From NCBI RefSeq assembly GCF_001298735.1, contig NZ_CYSP01000001.1, positions 248,001 to 312,000 on the forward strand: a stretch of DNA of 64,000 nt, in the 5' to 3' direction. Positions 8,938 to 18,244 of the stretch are shown here, piece after piece (position 1 is the stretch's first letter; each line of letters starts with the position of its first letter). Both the position numbers and the translations under genes were made by a program. The notes under the pieces are model-generated. The model was given only the letters and a program-made list of their open reading frames with translations, was not told the origin of the DNA and made no database searches. The DNA is from Propionispora sp. 2/2-37. Lineage in GTDB: Bacteria; Bacillota; Negativicutes; Propionisporales; Propionisporaceae.

Positions 8938-11688
8938 ATGGATAAGTGGCATGCGCGTTCTTTAGAAGAAATTGTTGATTTTTGGAAGTTAAATGCTAGT
9001 GAGGGGTTGTCTTCTAAAACAGTTAAAACCAGGCAGGAAGAGTTTGGTTTTAATGAAATGGCAGTTAAAGAACCAATCGGCTGGTGGAAGCAACTTTTAA
9101 TGCAGTTTCAAGATTTTATGGTGTTGGTCTTGCTGGCAGCCACTTTGATATCCGCTTTTCTCGGTGAATATGCCGACGCAATTACCATTTTGATCATAGT
9201 AATCATTAATGCCGTACTGGGATTTATTCAGGAGTTCCGGGCTGAAAAATCCCTGCAGGCATTACAAGAATTGTCTGCACCGACAGCACGTGTCATTCGC
9301 AATGGAATGTTGCAGCAAATTCCGGCACGGGAAATGGTTCCCGGAGATCTGATGGTTATTGAGGCCGGCGATAAACTGGCAGCAGATGGCAGACTGCTAG
9401 AAGCACAGAATTTGGAAATAGAAGAGGCTGCTTTAACGGGTGAATCCGTGCCGGTCAGTAAATTAGCCAATCAGGTATATGACGAAAACAGCGCTTTAGG
9501 CGACAGAAAAAATATGATCTATGCCGGAACCAGCGTAACGAAGGGACGGGGCAAGGCCGTTGTTTGTTCAACAGGAATGGAAACCGAGGTGGGATGCATC
9601 GCCGGTATGATTCAGTCTACGGAGCAGGAAAAGACACCGCTGGAGAGAAGATTGGCCAGGCTGGGGCATTTTCTTGTTTGGGGTTGCCTGCTTATCTGCC
9701 TGATTGTGGTGATAACCGGTGTGTTAAAAGGAGAACCATTGTTTTTAATGTGTATGGCAGGAATCAGTCTGGCTGTTGCCGCCATTCCTGAAGGATTGCC
9801 GGCCATTGTAACTGTATCTTTGGCCCTGGGAGTACAGCGTATGATCCGGCGCAATGCCATTATCCGCAAGTTACCGGCTGTGGAGACCTTGGGATGCACA
9901 ACGGTTATTTGTTCCGATAAGACCGGTACTCTTACCCAGAATAAAATGACCGTTCGTAAGATTTTTTCGGGTGGAAATCTGTTCGATGTTACCGGTAACG
10001 GGTATGATATTCACGGGAAATTTTTTTTACAGCAGCAAGAAATCAATCCTCGGAAAGATAAAGCCCTAGAAGCATGCCTGACAGCCGGAACGGTCTGCAA
10101 TAACAGCATTCTTAAACATAACAAGATTAGTATAAGCGGACTTTGGCGCCGTTCTGCCCAGGAAGAATGGTCTATTGAAGGGGATCCGACAGAAGGGGCA
10201 TTGGTAGTTGCAGCCGGCAAGGCGGATATATGGCGTGAAACTCTCGAAAAAACGCAAAAGCGCATTGGGGAAATTCCTTTTTCGTCAGAACGCCGTTCCA
10301 TGTCTGTGTTATACGGGCAGAAAGGGATGTATACGCTATATACCAAAGGAGCCGCGGATACTGTTTTAGACTCTTGCAAATATTATAATAAAGGGAATGT
10401 TGAAGTTGCGATAACGCCGGAAATCAGGTCCCTGATATTGCAGGTCCATGATGAGATGGCATCACAGGCTTTGCGTGTTCTTGCAGTTGCCTACCGTAAA
10501 TTTAGTCCCCGGCAAATCGATGTGGAAAATTTGGATGAGCGGTATGAAAAGGATTTGGTTTTTACGGGATTAATCGGGATGATTGATCCACCAAGGGAAG
10601 AAGTAAAGCATGCCATTAATTTATGCCGTAAGGCCGGTATCAAAACGGTAATGATCACCGGGGATCATCGCGATACAGCTATTGCGATAGCAAGGGAACT
10701 GCAAATTTTTCAGGATAATGATACGAAGGCTCTCACCGGCAGCGAGTTAGACGGGTTAAATGAAAAGGAACTGACGAAAGTAGTAGATGAGGTAGCCATA
10801 TATGCCCGTGTGTCTCCCGCACATAAACTGCGTATTGTCAAAGCGCTCAAAAGCCGGGGAAATATAGTGGCAATGACGGGGGACGGGATTAATGATGCGC
10901 CGGCAATTAAAGAAGCAAATATCGGAGTGTCTATGGGAAAAACCGGAACCGATGTTACTAAAGAGGCATCGGCTATGATTCTGACCGATGATAACTTTAC
11001 CAGTATTGTAGCAGCTGTAGAGGAAGGAAGGGCAATTTATGAAAATATCCGCAAGTTCATTCGTTACTTGCTGTCTTGTAATTTAGGCGAAGTTTTGACG
11101 ATGTTAATTGCCTCTCTGCTTGGTTTCCCTCTACCCCTGCTGCCAGTGCAAATTCTATGGGTCAATCTGGTGACGGATGGATTACCGGCTATGGCACTGG
11201 GTGTTGATCCTCATACTGAGGAAATTATGAACCGACCGCCACGGAATCCTGAGGAAAGCGTATTTTCCCGTGGTTTAAGCAGGAAGATAATCACCCGCGG
11301 TCTACAGATAGGAGGGAGTACGGTCTTAATCTTTGCGCTGGTATATTATTTGCAAAATAATTTACAGTTGGCAAGAACGATGGCTTTTGTTACACTGGTA
11401 TTATCCCAGATGTTTCATGTCTTTGATTGTCGCTCGGAAAGGTTGACGGCATTTGAAGTGGGGCTGGGGAAAAATAAATATTTATTGCTTGCTGTTTTGT
11501 GTTCAATTATTATGCAGGTTGGAGTCATATATCATCCTCTGCTGCAAAGTATTTTTCAAACGGTACCGCTGGGAATAGGAGATTGGTTATTAGTTCTGGT
11601 TTTATCCGGCTGGACCTTTGTTTTAAGCGGGATTCACTGTATTTTCAGGAGAAAAAACTATATGGTTTCGCAGCCGGAAAAAGTTTAA
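8938..11688 (+). CDS. Cation-transporting P-type ATPase (P2A, calcium type)
   Basis: 916 residues, full length. In order: a cation-ATPase N-terminal domain, TGES in the actuator domain (about 166-169), PEGLPAIVT in M4, phosphorylation site D327 in [14 protein letters not shown], the nucleotide domain, [11 protein letters not shown] in the hinge, and ten membrane helices ending with [13 protein letters not shown] (M6). The M4 glutamate and M6 N/D pattern match SERCA/PMR1-type calcium pumps. Manganese or magnesium transport cannot be excluded. GAGGTGA is 11 nt before ATG 8938. It would export calcium from the cytoplasm. Confidence 0.92.
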   Translation: MDKWHARSLEEIVDFWKLNASEGLSSKTVKTRQEEFGFNEMAVKEPIGWWKQLLMQFQDFMVLVLLAATLISAFLGEYADAITILIIVIINAVLGFIQEFRAEKSLQALQELSAPTARVIRNGMLQQIPAREMVPGDLMVIEAGDKLAADGRLLEAQNLEIEEAALTGESVPVSKLANQVYDENSALGDRKNMIYAGTSVTKGRGKAVVCSTGMETEVGCIAGMIQSTEQEKTPLERRLARLGHFLVWGCLLICLIVVITGVLKGEPLFLMCMAGISLAVAAIPEGLPAIVTVSLALGVQRMIRRNAIIRKLPAVETLGCTTVICSDKTGTLTQNKMTVRKIFSGGNLFDVTGNGYDIHGKFFLQQQEINPRKDKALEACLTAGTVCNNSILKHNKISISGLWRRSAQEEWSIEGDPTEGALVVAAGKADIWRETLEKTQKRIGEIPFSSERRSMSVLYGQKGMYTLYTKGAADTVLDSCKYYNKGNVEVAITPEIRSLILQVHDEMASQALRVLAVAYRKFSPRQIDVENLDERYEKDLVFTGLIGMIDPPREEVKHAINLCRKAGIKTVMITGDHRDTAIAIARELQIFQDNDTKALTGSELDGLNEKELTKVVDEVAIYARVSPAHKLRIVKALKSRGNIVAMTGDGINDAPAIKEANIGVSMGKTGTDVTKEASAMILTDDNFTSIVAAVEEGRAIYENIRKFIRYLLSCNLGEVLTMLIASLLGFPLPLLPVQILWVNLVTDGLPAMALGVDPHTEEIMNRPPRNPEESVFSRGLSRKIITRGLQIGGSTVLIFALVYYLQNNLQLARTMAFVTLVLSQMFHVFDCRSERLTAFEVGLGKNKYLLLAVLCSIIMQVGVIYHPLLQSIFQTVPLGIGDWLLVLVLSGWTFVLSGIHCIFRRKNYMVSQPEKV

Positions 11689-11735
11689 ATTATGACAGGC
11701 ATACTAGCTTGTAACGATGTTGAGGAGGCAGTAAA

Positions 11736-12575
11736 GTGGGGTTTCATTTTACTAAATGGCATGGCTTAGGGAATGACTTTGTTATTGTAGATTGTTTTAA
11801 AGAAACCATAAGGGATTATCGCGGGACAGCAATTCAGGTTTGTGACCGCCATCTTGGTGTCGGAGCCGATGGACTGGTTGCTATTTTACCTTCGGATGTG
11901 GCGGATTTTCGTATGAGAATTTTTAATTCTGATGGCAGTGAAGCCGAAATGTGCGGTAATGTGACTCGTTGTGTTGCCCGTTACGTATACGAACGCGGCC
12001 TGACTGATAAAACCAAAATCAGCCTGCAGACCGGTGCCGGAATTATTATACCGGAATTACTCTTTGCGCACGGTAAGATAACAGGAGTATGTGTGGATAT
12101 GGGGCAGCCAAAGTTAAAACGCGGAGAAATTCCCGTGCAGGGCAATGTAGCCGAGCTGGCGGTCAATGTCCCATTGACGTTAGCGGATGAAACCTACTCT
12201 GTAACCTGCCTTTCCATGGGGAATCCCCATTGTGTGATTTTTGTTTCGGATATCGATAAGATTAACTTATCTCAAATTGGTCCGAAAATAGAAACCCATG
12301 GTATGTTTCCCAATAAAGTCAACGTGGAATTTGCACAAATTTTGGACGGACAGAACATTCGCATGCGTGTATGGGAACGGGGAGCGGGAATTACACTGGC
12401 TTGCGGTACCGGAGCTTGTGCTACGTTAGCTGCAAGTGTGTTAAATGATAAAACCGACAGGAAGGCTTCGATTCATTTGGATGGTGGCACATTGGAAGTA
12501 GAATGGGACAATAACAACCATGTATTTATGAGCGGGCCAGCTGTTGAAGTCTTTCGTGGCGAATATATCCTTTAG
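11736..12575 (+). CDS. dapF: Diaminopimelate epimerase
   Basis: 279 residues. Both catalytic cysteines are present: C73 in EMCGN and C223 in LACGTGAC. The N-terminus FTKWHGLGNDFVIVD is typical. It converts LL- to meso-diaminopimelate for peptidoglycan and lysine. GTG 11736 is the start, 6 nt after GAGGAGGCA. It stands as the last gene before a clear terminator; no other dap gene adjoins it, though an LL-DAP-aminotransferase-like gene lies at 61.3 kb. Confidence 0.96.
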   Translation: MGFHFTKWHGLGNDFVIVDCFKETIRDYRGTAIQVCDRHLGVGADGLVAILPSDVADFRMRIFNSDGSEAEMCGNVTRCVARYVYERGLTDKTKISLQTGAGIIIPELLFAHGKITGVCVDMGQPKLKRGEIPVQGNVAELAVNVPLTLADETYSVTCLSMGNPHCVIFVSDIDKINLSQIGPKIETHGMFPNKVNVEFAQILDGQNIRMRVWERGAGITLACGTGACATLAASVLNDKTDRKASIHLDGGTLEVEWDNNNHVFMSGPAVEVFRGEYIL

Positions 12576-12591
12576 TTGCCGTCGGGGATTT

Positions 12592-12618
12592 GTCGTCTTT
12601 GGAGCAGACGACTTTTTT
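12592..12618 (+). terminator. Rho-independent terminator after dapF
   Basis: Perfect 7-bp stem GTCGTCT / AGACGAC, 7-nt loop, followed by TTTTTT. Confidence 0.9.
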
Positions 12619-12686
12619 CATTCCGTTAAAGGAATTTTTCCAGTGAAAGTGTAATAATATACGCCATAAGGCTAAGGAGGTGCTTC

Positions 12687-13286
12687 ATGAGAATTATCTG
12701 TCTGGCATTAGCTTTGTTACTGGTATTAAGCAGTCAGGTATCAGCTATTTCATCGATTAATCTAGACGTGATAAAACAAGCTCAAGCTTACGGCACATCA
12801 AAATTTCAAGCAGATTATTCCACTTTTTTAGCTCCGTGGATGTCTTTTGAGGAACGCGCTCCTAAATTGGATGAGTTTGCTGAACGCGCTTATCTTTATA
12901 CTCCATTTCTGCTAATTGCGATAGATGCCCGCGATAAGGCGGGCCGGGGAGAAAAAGTGGAGATAGAGGACAGCGATAAGACCTTGCAGGACTACTCTGG
13001 TTATATTATTTTCAGTGCCGTATTATTTGGCGGCGATGCAACTTTTGTCCAAGGTGCGACGGCAACAGTAAAGCAGGATAAAAAAATAATTAAAGTGGCG
13101 CAGTCTACAATTCCGGCCGAAGCGGTTAAGACGGCCGGCCCGGGAGGCAACTCTTTATATATGTCGCAGTGTTATTTTTATTTTAAGGAAAAAGATATTT
13201 TCATGGACAGTCCGGGCATGTTAGTAGTCAGCACACAAGACAAACGTGAACATCGGTTTTATTTTAACATACCGCAAATCAGATAG
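12687..13286 (+). CDS. Exported protein of unknown function
   Basis: 199 residues with a clear signal peptide (MRIICLALALLLVLSSQVSA, cleavage likely after the SQVSA alanine). The mature part has no recognised motif. It contains a mixed alpha/beta segment with two cysteine-poor halves and a C-terminal strand-rich part ending HRFYFNIPQIR. A strong ribosome site (AAGGAGG) is 7 nt before ATG. It forms a single-gene unit between the dapF terminator and yicC. Function unknown; probably extracytoplasmic. Confidence 0.75.
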   Translation: MRIICLALALLLVLSSQVSAISSINLDVIKQAQAYGTSKFQADYSTFLAPWMSFEERAPKLDEFAERAYLYTPFLLIAIDARDKAGRGEKVEIEDSDKTLQDYSGYIIFSAVLFGGDATFVQGATATVKQDKKIIKVAQSTIPAEAVKTAGPGGNSLYMSQCYFYFKEKDIFMDSPGMLVVSTQDKREHRFYFNIPQIR

Positions 13287-13424
13287 TTCAGATAGTGTGG
13301 TATGTTACTTTTGCGGATATAAAGGAATTATGCGAAGCAAAGCGAAGTAATATAGAGAAAAATTAAGGTTAATTATAATTTTTACCGTCAATAATAAAAT
13401 ACGCAAAGGAAGGTGCAGCTTACC

Positions 13425-14318
13425 TTGCTGAAAAGTATGACCGGTTTTGGACGAGGGGAATATTGGGACAATGATCACCGTATGATCGTAGAAATTAAAG
13501 CGGTTAACCATCGGTACAACGAGATTGTAATACGGATGCCCAAGAATCTGAACGCATTGGAAGATAAAATTAGGCGTCAGATTTCAAAGAGCTTAGTGCG
13601 CGGACGTATTGACGTTTTTATTAATATGGAGGAATATGTGAAAAAGAATCGTGTGGTAAGGGTTGACAAAGAGTTGGCTATCGCTTACCATAATGCATTG
13701 AAAGAATTGGCGGATTTATTTGGCGGTGATACCGGTTCTCAATATGAAAATATTTATCAGATAGCAAGGTACCCTGAGGTTATCCAGGTTGAGGAGTTTA
13801 TGGAGGATGCGGCGGCTTTATGGCCTAAATTGTCGCAGGCAATTGATGTAGCCACTGAGAATTTAATGCTGATGCGGTCAACTGAAGGGGCCAATATACA
13901 AAAAGATTTATTGGTACGTATTGATACGTTGTCTTCACATATTCTGGCTATTGAGGAACGGGCGCCGCAAATTGTTAGTGAATATCGCGAGAAAATGCTG
14001 GGACGCATGCGTGAAGTCTTGGCCTCTTTACATGTGGAATTAGACGAGTCCAGGCTTTTACAGGAGACGGCGATAGTAGCCGACCGTATTAATTTCACTG
14101 AGGAACTGGTTCGTTTACAAAGTCATTTAGCGCAGATTAAAACCGCCGTATATGCTGAAGCGGCGGTAGGACGTAAACTTGACTTTATTGTGCAGGAGAT
14201 TAACAGAGAGACGAATACGATTGCCTCTAAGGCGAATGATTTTTATGTGGCCAATATTGTAGTAGAATTAAAAAGCGAAATTGAGAAGATCAGAGAACAA
14301 ATCCAGAATATAGAGTAA
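13425..14318 (+). CDS. YicC family endoribonuclease-like protein
   Basis: I start at TTG 13425, which gives MLKSMTGFGRG, the canonical YicC N-terminus, with AAAGGAAGG about 12 nt upstream; an in-frame GTG at 13413 would overlap that site. The product is about 297 residues. The N-terminal YicC domain and the C-terminal DUF1732 domain (HLAQIKTAVYAEAAVGRKL, then QEINRETNTIASKAND) are both complete. E. coli YicC is reported as an endoribonuclease. The yicC-remA-gmk-rpoZ order is classical for Firmicutes. Confidence 0.92.
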   Translation: MLKSMTGFGRGEYWDNDHRMIVEIKAVNHRYNEIVIRMPKNLNALEDKIRRQISKSLVRGRIDVFINMEEYVKKNRVVRVDKELAIAYHNALKELADLFGGDTGSQYENIYQIARYPEVIQVEEFMEDAAALWPKLSQAIDVATENLMLMRSTEGANIQKDLLVRIDTLSSHILAIEERAPQIVSEYREKMLGRMREVLASLHVELDESRLLQETAIVADRINFTEELVRLQSHLAQIKTAVYAEAAVGRKLDFIVQEINRETNTIASKANDFYVANIVVELKSEIEKIREQIQNIE

Positions 14319-14356
14319 ACTAAGAATTTTGTTATAAAGAAATAGGAGGAATTCAT

Positions 14357-14623
14357 ATGGAAATTAAACTGATTAATATTGGCTTCGGGAATATCGTTTC
14401 TGCCAATCGTATTGTTTCTATCGTCAGTCCTGAGTCCGCCCCTATCAAACGTATTATTCAGGAGGCGCGAGACCGTGGTATGCTGATTGATGCCACCTAT
14501 GGCCGCCGGACCCGCGCAGTAATTATTGCCGATAGCGACCATGTGATTTTATCAGCTGTCCAGCCGGAAACTGTAGCACATCGGCTGGCCAGCAAAGATA
14601 CCACCGACGAGAGCGCCGAGTAG
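14357..14623 (+). CDS. remA: RemA-like DNA-binding regulator (DUF370)
   Basis: 88 residues. The block [17 protein letters not shown] followed by [19 protein letters not shown] is diagnostic of the RemA/DUF370 family. In Bacillus subtilis RemA activates biofilm matrix and osmoprotection genes and forms ring-shaped oligomers that wrap DNA. The ribosome site AGGAGGAATTC precedes ATG. Its position between yicC and gmk is the conserved one. The target genes in this organism are not known. Confidence 0.93.
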   Translation: MEIKLINIGFGNIVSANRIVSIVSPESAPIKRIIQEARDRGMLIDATYGRRTRAVIIADSDHVILSAVQPETVAHRLASKDTTDESAE

Positions 14624-14650
14624 TTGTTTTTTTGAAAGGAGCAGTTTTAT

Positions 14651-15271
14651 ATGACGCAGCAAGGAATTTTAATTGTTTTATCCGGCCCGTCGGGAGCGGG
14701 TAAAGGAACAATTTGCCAGGAATTGTTGCGTAAATATCCCGATTTGCATTATTCCGTTTCAGCTACTACACGTCCTCCACGGACAGGAGAACAGGACGGT
14801 ATAAATTATTGGTTTGTTTCCACGGATCAATTTCAAAAGATGATCGCTGATGACGATTTATTGGAATGGGCCAATGTATACGGTAATTGTTATGGAACGC
14901 CGCGCCGTTATGTTATGGAACTTTTAGCCGCTGGCAAGGATGTTATTTTGGAGATTGATACGCAAGGAGCTTTACAGATAAAAAGTAAATTTCCCGAGGG
15001 GGTATTTATTTATATTGTTCCTCCTTCTCTTAATGAGTTGGCGGATCGTATCCATAAACGTGGTACCGACAGTGAAGAGTCGATCCAAAAGAGGCTTAGC
15101 TCTGCTTCGAGAGAATTAAATTCCGCCTATGACTATCATTATGTCGTAGTGAATGATCGGGTTGAGGATGCTGTTGATAAAATTTTGGCAATCATAACTG
15201 CTGAAAAATGTAGCGCCAAACGAAACGGCTGTATTATTGACACCGTTTGTACCTGTGGCGCAGTCAAATAA
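14651..15271 (+). CDS. gmk: Guanylate kinase
   Basis: 206 residues. P-loop GPSGAGKGT at 12-20; SATTRPPRTGEQDG is the GMP-binding segment and DVILEIDTQGA the Walker B region. Phosphorylates GMP to GDP. The C-terminal tail carries several extra residues (CSAKRNGCIIDTVCTCGAVK) containing three cysteines beyond the usual end of the fold. Ribosome site AAAGGAGC precedes the ATG. Confidence 0.97.
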   Translation: MTQQGILIVLSGPSGAGKGTICQELLRKYPDLHYSVSATTRPPRTGEQDGINYWFVSTDQFQKMIADDDLLEWANVYGNCYGTPRRYVMELLAAGKDVILEIDTQGALQIKSKFPEGVFIYIVPPSLNELADRIHKRGTDSEESIQKRLSSASRELNSAYDYHYVVVNDRVEDAVDKILAIITAEKCSAKRNGCIIDTVCTCGAVK

Positions 15272-15294
15272 TATTGATGACGGAGGAATGCCTT

Positions 15295-15501
15295 ATGATT
15301 CATCCTTCACTAGATGTGTTAGTGACAAAGGTGGATAGTAAATATACGTTGGTTGTTTTAGCGGCTAAACGCGCACGCGAACTCATGGACGGGGATGCAG
15401 CGCTTGTTGATTGCAAATCGAATAAACAGGTCACAATTGCCTTAGAAGAAGTTTCCCAGGATCAAATTTCATATGAAAGAACGAAAACCGGTATAAAATA
15501 G
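15295..15501 (+). CDS. rpoZ: RNA polymerase omega subunit
   Basis: 68 residues from ATG 15295; GGAGG lies 7 nt upstream, so earlier in-frame starts are rejected. MIHPSLDVLVTKVDSKYTLV and AAKRARELMDG match omega, which assists beta' folding and RNA polymerase assembly. It sits between gmk and coaBC as in most Firmicutes. Confidence 0.95.
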   Translation: MIHPSLDVLVTKVDSKYTLVVLAAKRARELMDGDAALVDCKSNKQVTIALEEVSQDQISYERTKTGIK

Positions 15502-15512
15502 GAGGCTTTTCC

Positions 15513-16730
15513 ATGCTGAACGGGAAAAAGATTGTCCTGGGAGTGAGTGGAGGAATTGCCGCATATAAAGCCGTAGAAATTGTCAGTCGTTTAAAAAAAG
15601 CTGGAGCGGTTGTCCAGGTGATTATGACCGAAGCTGCAACACAGTTTGTTTCGGCTTTGACTTTCCGTGAAATGAGTGGAAATCCTGTAGCCGTAGCAAT
15701 GTGGAGCGAGATTAAGCACTGGAATGTCGAACATATTGCGCTGGCAAAGTGGGCGGATTTATTTCTTATTGCACCGGCTACGGCAAATATCATCGGCAAG
15801 ATAGCCAATGGTATTGCCGATGATACCCTGTCGACTACGGTGATGGCGACAAAAGCCCCGGTTATCATCGCCCCGGCTATGAATACCGAAATGTATGTAA
15901 ATCCGATAGTGCAAGAAAATATAAGCAAGCTGGCCGGCTTAGGTTACCGGTTTATTGAACCGGCCAGCGGAATGCTGGCTTGCGGTGTTGAAGGACAAGG
16001 CCGGTTACCAGAGCCGTCGGCAATTGTCGAGTACATCTGTCAAACCTTTGCCCCGTTTACGATCAACGCTTCTATTCCCTGTGATTTTTCGGATAAAAAA
16101 TTCCTCATTACTGCTGGTGGAACACGCGAACCAATCGATCCGGTCAGATATATTGGTAATCATTCCAGCGGAAAAATGGGATATGCGCTGGCGGCAGCAG
16201 CGGCAGCACGTGGAGGGCGAGTAACATTGATCTCGGCTCCAACGAAACTGTCGGTACCGGAACATGTTTCTGTAAAATATATTGAAACGGCGGCTGAAAT
16301 GAGACAGGCAGTCTTGGCGGAATATCCGGATGCCGATATTGTCATTAAGGCGGCAGCAGTTGCTGATTATAAACCGAAAACAGTACAGTTGCAAAAAATC
16401 AAAAAAAATGATGATACTCTTACACTCGTATTGGAGAAAAATCCGGACATTCTTAAGGAACTGGGACAACTGAAACAGAACCAGTTTTTAGTCGGATTTG
16501 CGGCAGAGACGGAATCGCTGATTCAAAATGCAACAGACAAGTTAAATAAAAAAAATTTGGACATGATTATTGCTAATGATGTGACGAAACCGGGGGCAGG
16601 CTTTGATTACGATACCAATACCGTGAAAATTCTCTACCGTGACGGACTGAAGGAGGAATTTTTGCAAATGACGAAAATTCAGTTAGCTCATGTTATTTTA
16701 GATAAAATCCGGGTAAAGTTAAAAAAATAG
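15513..16730 (+). CDS. coaBC: Bifunctional phosphopantothenoylcysteine decarboxylase/synthetase
   Basis: 405 residues. CoaC part (1-about 185): GGIAAYK at 13-19, H74, PAMNTEMY (121-128) and C157 in the substrate flap GMLACG. CoaB part (about 190-405): GGTREPIDPVRYIGNHSSG and AAAVADYKP. Together they convert 4'-phosphopantothenate plus cysteine to 4'-phosphopantetheine in CoA synthesis. GGAGG lies 10 nt before ATG; 11 nt separate it from rpoZ. Confidence 0.97.
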   Translation: MLNGKKIVLGVSGGIAAYKAVEIVSRLKKAGAVVQVIMTEAATQFVSALTFREMSGNPVAVAMWSEIKHWNVEHIALAKWADLFLIAPATANIIGKIANGIADDTLSTTVMATKAPVIIAPAMNTEMYVNPIVQENISKLAGLGYRFIEPASGMLACGVEGQGRLPEPSAIVEYICQTFAPFTINASIPCDFSDKKFLITAGGTREPIDPVRYIGNHSSGKMGYALAAAAAARGGRVTLISAPTKLSVPEHVSVKYIETAAEMRQAVLAEYPDADIVIKAAAVADYKPKTVQLQKIKKNDDTLTLVLEKNPDILKELGQLKQNQFLVGFAAETESLIQNATDKLNKKNLDMIIANDVTKPGAGFDYDTNTVKILYRDGLKEEFLQMTKIQLAHVILDKIRVKLKK

Positions 16731-16759
16731 TTGCTTTTTAAGTTCGGTTAATTTACAAT
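16731..16759 (+). promoter_or_regulatory. Promoter upstream of the SAM riboswitch
   Basis: TTGCTT, 17-nt spacer, TACAAT, starting directly after the coaBC stop and ending 26 nt before the aptamer. Confidence 0.65.
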
Positions 16760-16784
16760 TACTTTGATGAAAACTACATAGTTA

Positions 16785-16927
16785 CACTCATCAAGAGCAG
16801 GTGGAGGGAATGGCCCGATGAAACCGCGGCAACCGTTAGTTTTTACTGACAAGGTGCCAATTCCTGTGGCATTTGCTACAAGATGGGAGAAATAGAGGCT
16901 CTCCCGTTTTGGAGGGTTTTATTTTTT
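16785..16927 (+). promoter_or_regulatory. SAM-I (S-box) riboswitch with terminator, controlling metK
   Basis: The aptamer (about 16785-16891) has the S-box core: CTCATCAAGAGCAGGTGGAGGGA, split over the P1/P2 region, then GGCCCGATGAAACCGCGGCAACC, AAGGTGCCAATTCCTG, and the closing GATGGGAG. The expression platform is a 6-bp hairpin CTCTCC / GGAGGG (16899-16916) followed by TTTTATTTTTT. The GGGAGA at 16885-16890 can pair with the TCTCCC of that terminator as antiterminator. SAM binding should turn metK off. Confidence 0.95.
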
Positions 16928-16948
16928 GATTGATAGGGAGGTTTTTTT

Positions 16949-18139
16949 GTGGCAGAAAAAAGAGTACTGTTTACATCTGAGTCGGTTACCGAAGGCCATC
17001 CGGATAAGATTGCCGATCAAATTTCCGACAGTATACTGGATGCCATTCTGGCTCAAGATCCGACTGCCAGAGTAGCTTGCGAAACGTTAGTGACTACAGG
17101 TCAGGTGCATGTGGCCGGGGAAATTACGACAAAATGCTATGTAGATATTCCGCATATTATCCGCCAGACGATTAAAGATATTGGCTATACCCGGGCTAAA
17201 TTTGGCTTTGACGGTGAAACCTGCGGCGTATTGATTTCTATTGATGAACAATCTCCGGACATTGCTTTGGGAGTAGATAAGGCTTTGGAAGCTAAAAAAG
17301 GCGAGATGGACATCATTGAAGCTATCGGTGCCGGTGACCAGGGCATGATGTTTGGTTATGCGACAAATGAAACGCCGGAGTATATGCCGCTTACTATTGC
17401 GCTGGCCCATAAAATGGCCAAAAGACTAACCGATATCCGGAAACGGGGTGAGGTGGATTATCTTCGTCCCGATGGGAAAACCCAGGTTACCGTAGAATAT
17501 GTAGGTGGCGTTCCTAAACGTGTGGATACGATTGTCATCTCGACGCAGCATGGTCCTGAAGTTGATGCTGTGACGATTGAGAAAGATATGATAACAAAGG
17601 TGATTCAGCCTATAGTTCCCAGTGAATTTTTAGACGCTAATACCAAATACTACATTAATCCGACCGGCCGGTTTGTTGTCGGAGGACCGCAGGGAGATGC
17701 CGGTTTGACCGGCCGGAAAATTATAGTGGATACCTATGGTGGCATGGCTCGCCATGGCGGCGGAGCTTTTTCCGGAAAAGATCCAACAAAAGTTGACCGT
17801 TCTGCTGCTTATGCTGCACGTTATGTAGCAAAAAATGTTGTAGCGGCCGGGCTAGCTGACAAGTGTGAAATTCAGCTTGCCTATGCAATTGGCATTGCAC
17901 GCCCGGTGTCTATTATGGTTGAGACTTTTGGCACTGCCAAAGTGGATGAAAAAATAATCACCAGCCTGATTGAAAAGCATTTTGATCTTCGCCCTGCGGG
18001 TATTATCAAGACGTTGGATCTGCGGCGTCCGATTTATCGTCAGACGGCAGCTTACGGACATTTTGGCCGTACGGATATCGATCTGCCATGGGAACGGACA
18101 GACAAAGCGGATATTTTGCGCAAAGAGGCGAATATATAA
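16949..18139 (+). CDS. metK: S-adenosylmethionine synthetase
   Basis: 396 residues. Signature segments: [24 protein letters not shown], and [19 protein letters not shown]. Makes SAM from methionine and ATP. Start is GTG 16949 after GGGAGG. Controlled by the S-box leader just upstream, so expressed when SAM is low. A hairpin at 18203-18220 may end its transcript. Confidence 0.98.
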   Translation: MAEKRVLFTSESVTEGHPDKIADQISDSILDAILAQDPTARVACETLVTTGQVHVAGEITTKCYVDIPHIIRQTIKDIGYTRAKFGFDGETCGVLISIDEQSPDIALGVDKALEAKKGEMDIIEAIGAGDQGMMFGYATNETPEYMPLTIALAHKMAKRLTDIRKRGEVDYLRPDGKTQVTVEYVGGVPKRVDTIVISTQHGPEVDAVTIEKDMITKVIQPIVPSEFLDANTKYYINPTGRFVVGGPQGDAGLTGRKIIVDTYGGMARHGGGAFSGKDPTKVDRSAAYAARYVAKNVVAAGLADKCEIQLAYAIGIARPVSIMVETFGTAKVDEKIITSLIEKHFDLRPAGIIKTLDLRRPIYRQTAAYGHFGRTDIDLPWERTDKADILRKEANI

Positions 18140-18147
18140 CTTTTGCC

Positions 18148-18177
18148 TTGAAAAACTTTATCATATTATTGTAAAAT
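18148..18177 (+). promoter_or_regulatory. Candidate promoter for priA
   Basis: TTGAAA, 18-nt spacer, TAAAAT in the metK-priA gap. A hairpin lies between it and the priA start. Confidence 0.45.
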
Positions 18178-18192
18178 AGTTTAATAAGATAG

Positions 18193-18230
18193 AAAGAAGA
18201 GGGAGGACTGTATAGTCCTCTTCTTCTTTG
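18193..18230 (+). terminator. Hairpin before priA (metK terminator or leader element)
   Basis: GAGGACT-gtat-AGTCCTC (18203-18220) flanked by a purine-rich left side and TTCTTCTTT on the right. The T-tract is interrupted by C, so termination may be partial. It lies downstream of the candidate priA promoter, so it could also act as an attenuator. Confidence 0.5.
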
Positions 18231-18244
18231 ACTGGAGATATGGT

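Noticed and set aside
8938..11688. Possible potassium or heavy-metal P-type ATPase
   Set aside because: No CPC motif and the PEGLPA M4 sequence with NLVTDG in M6 fits the P2A calcium group.
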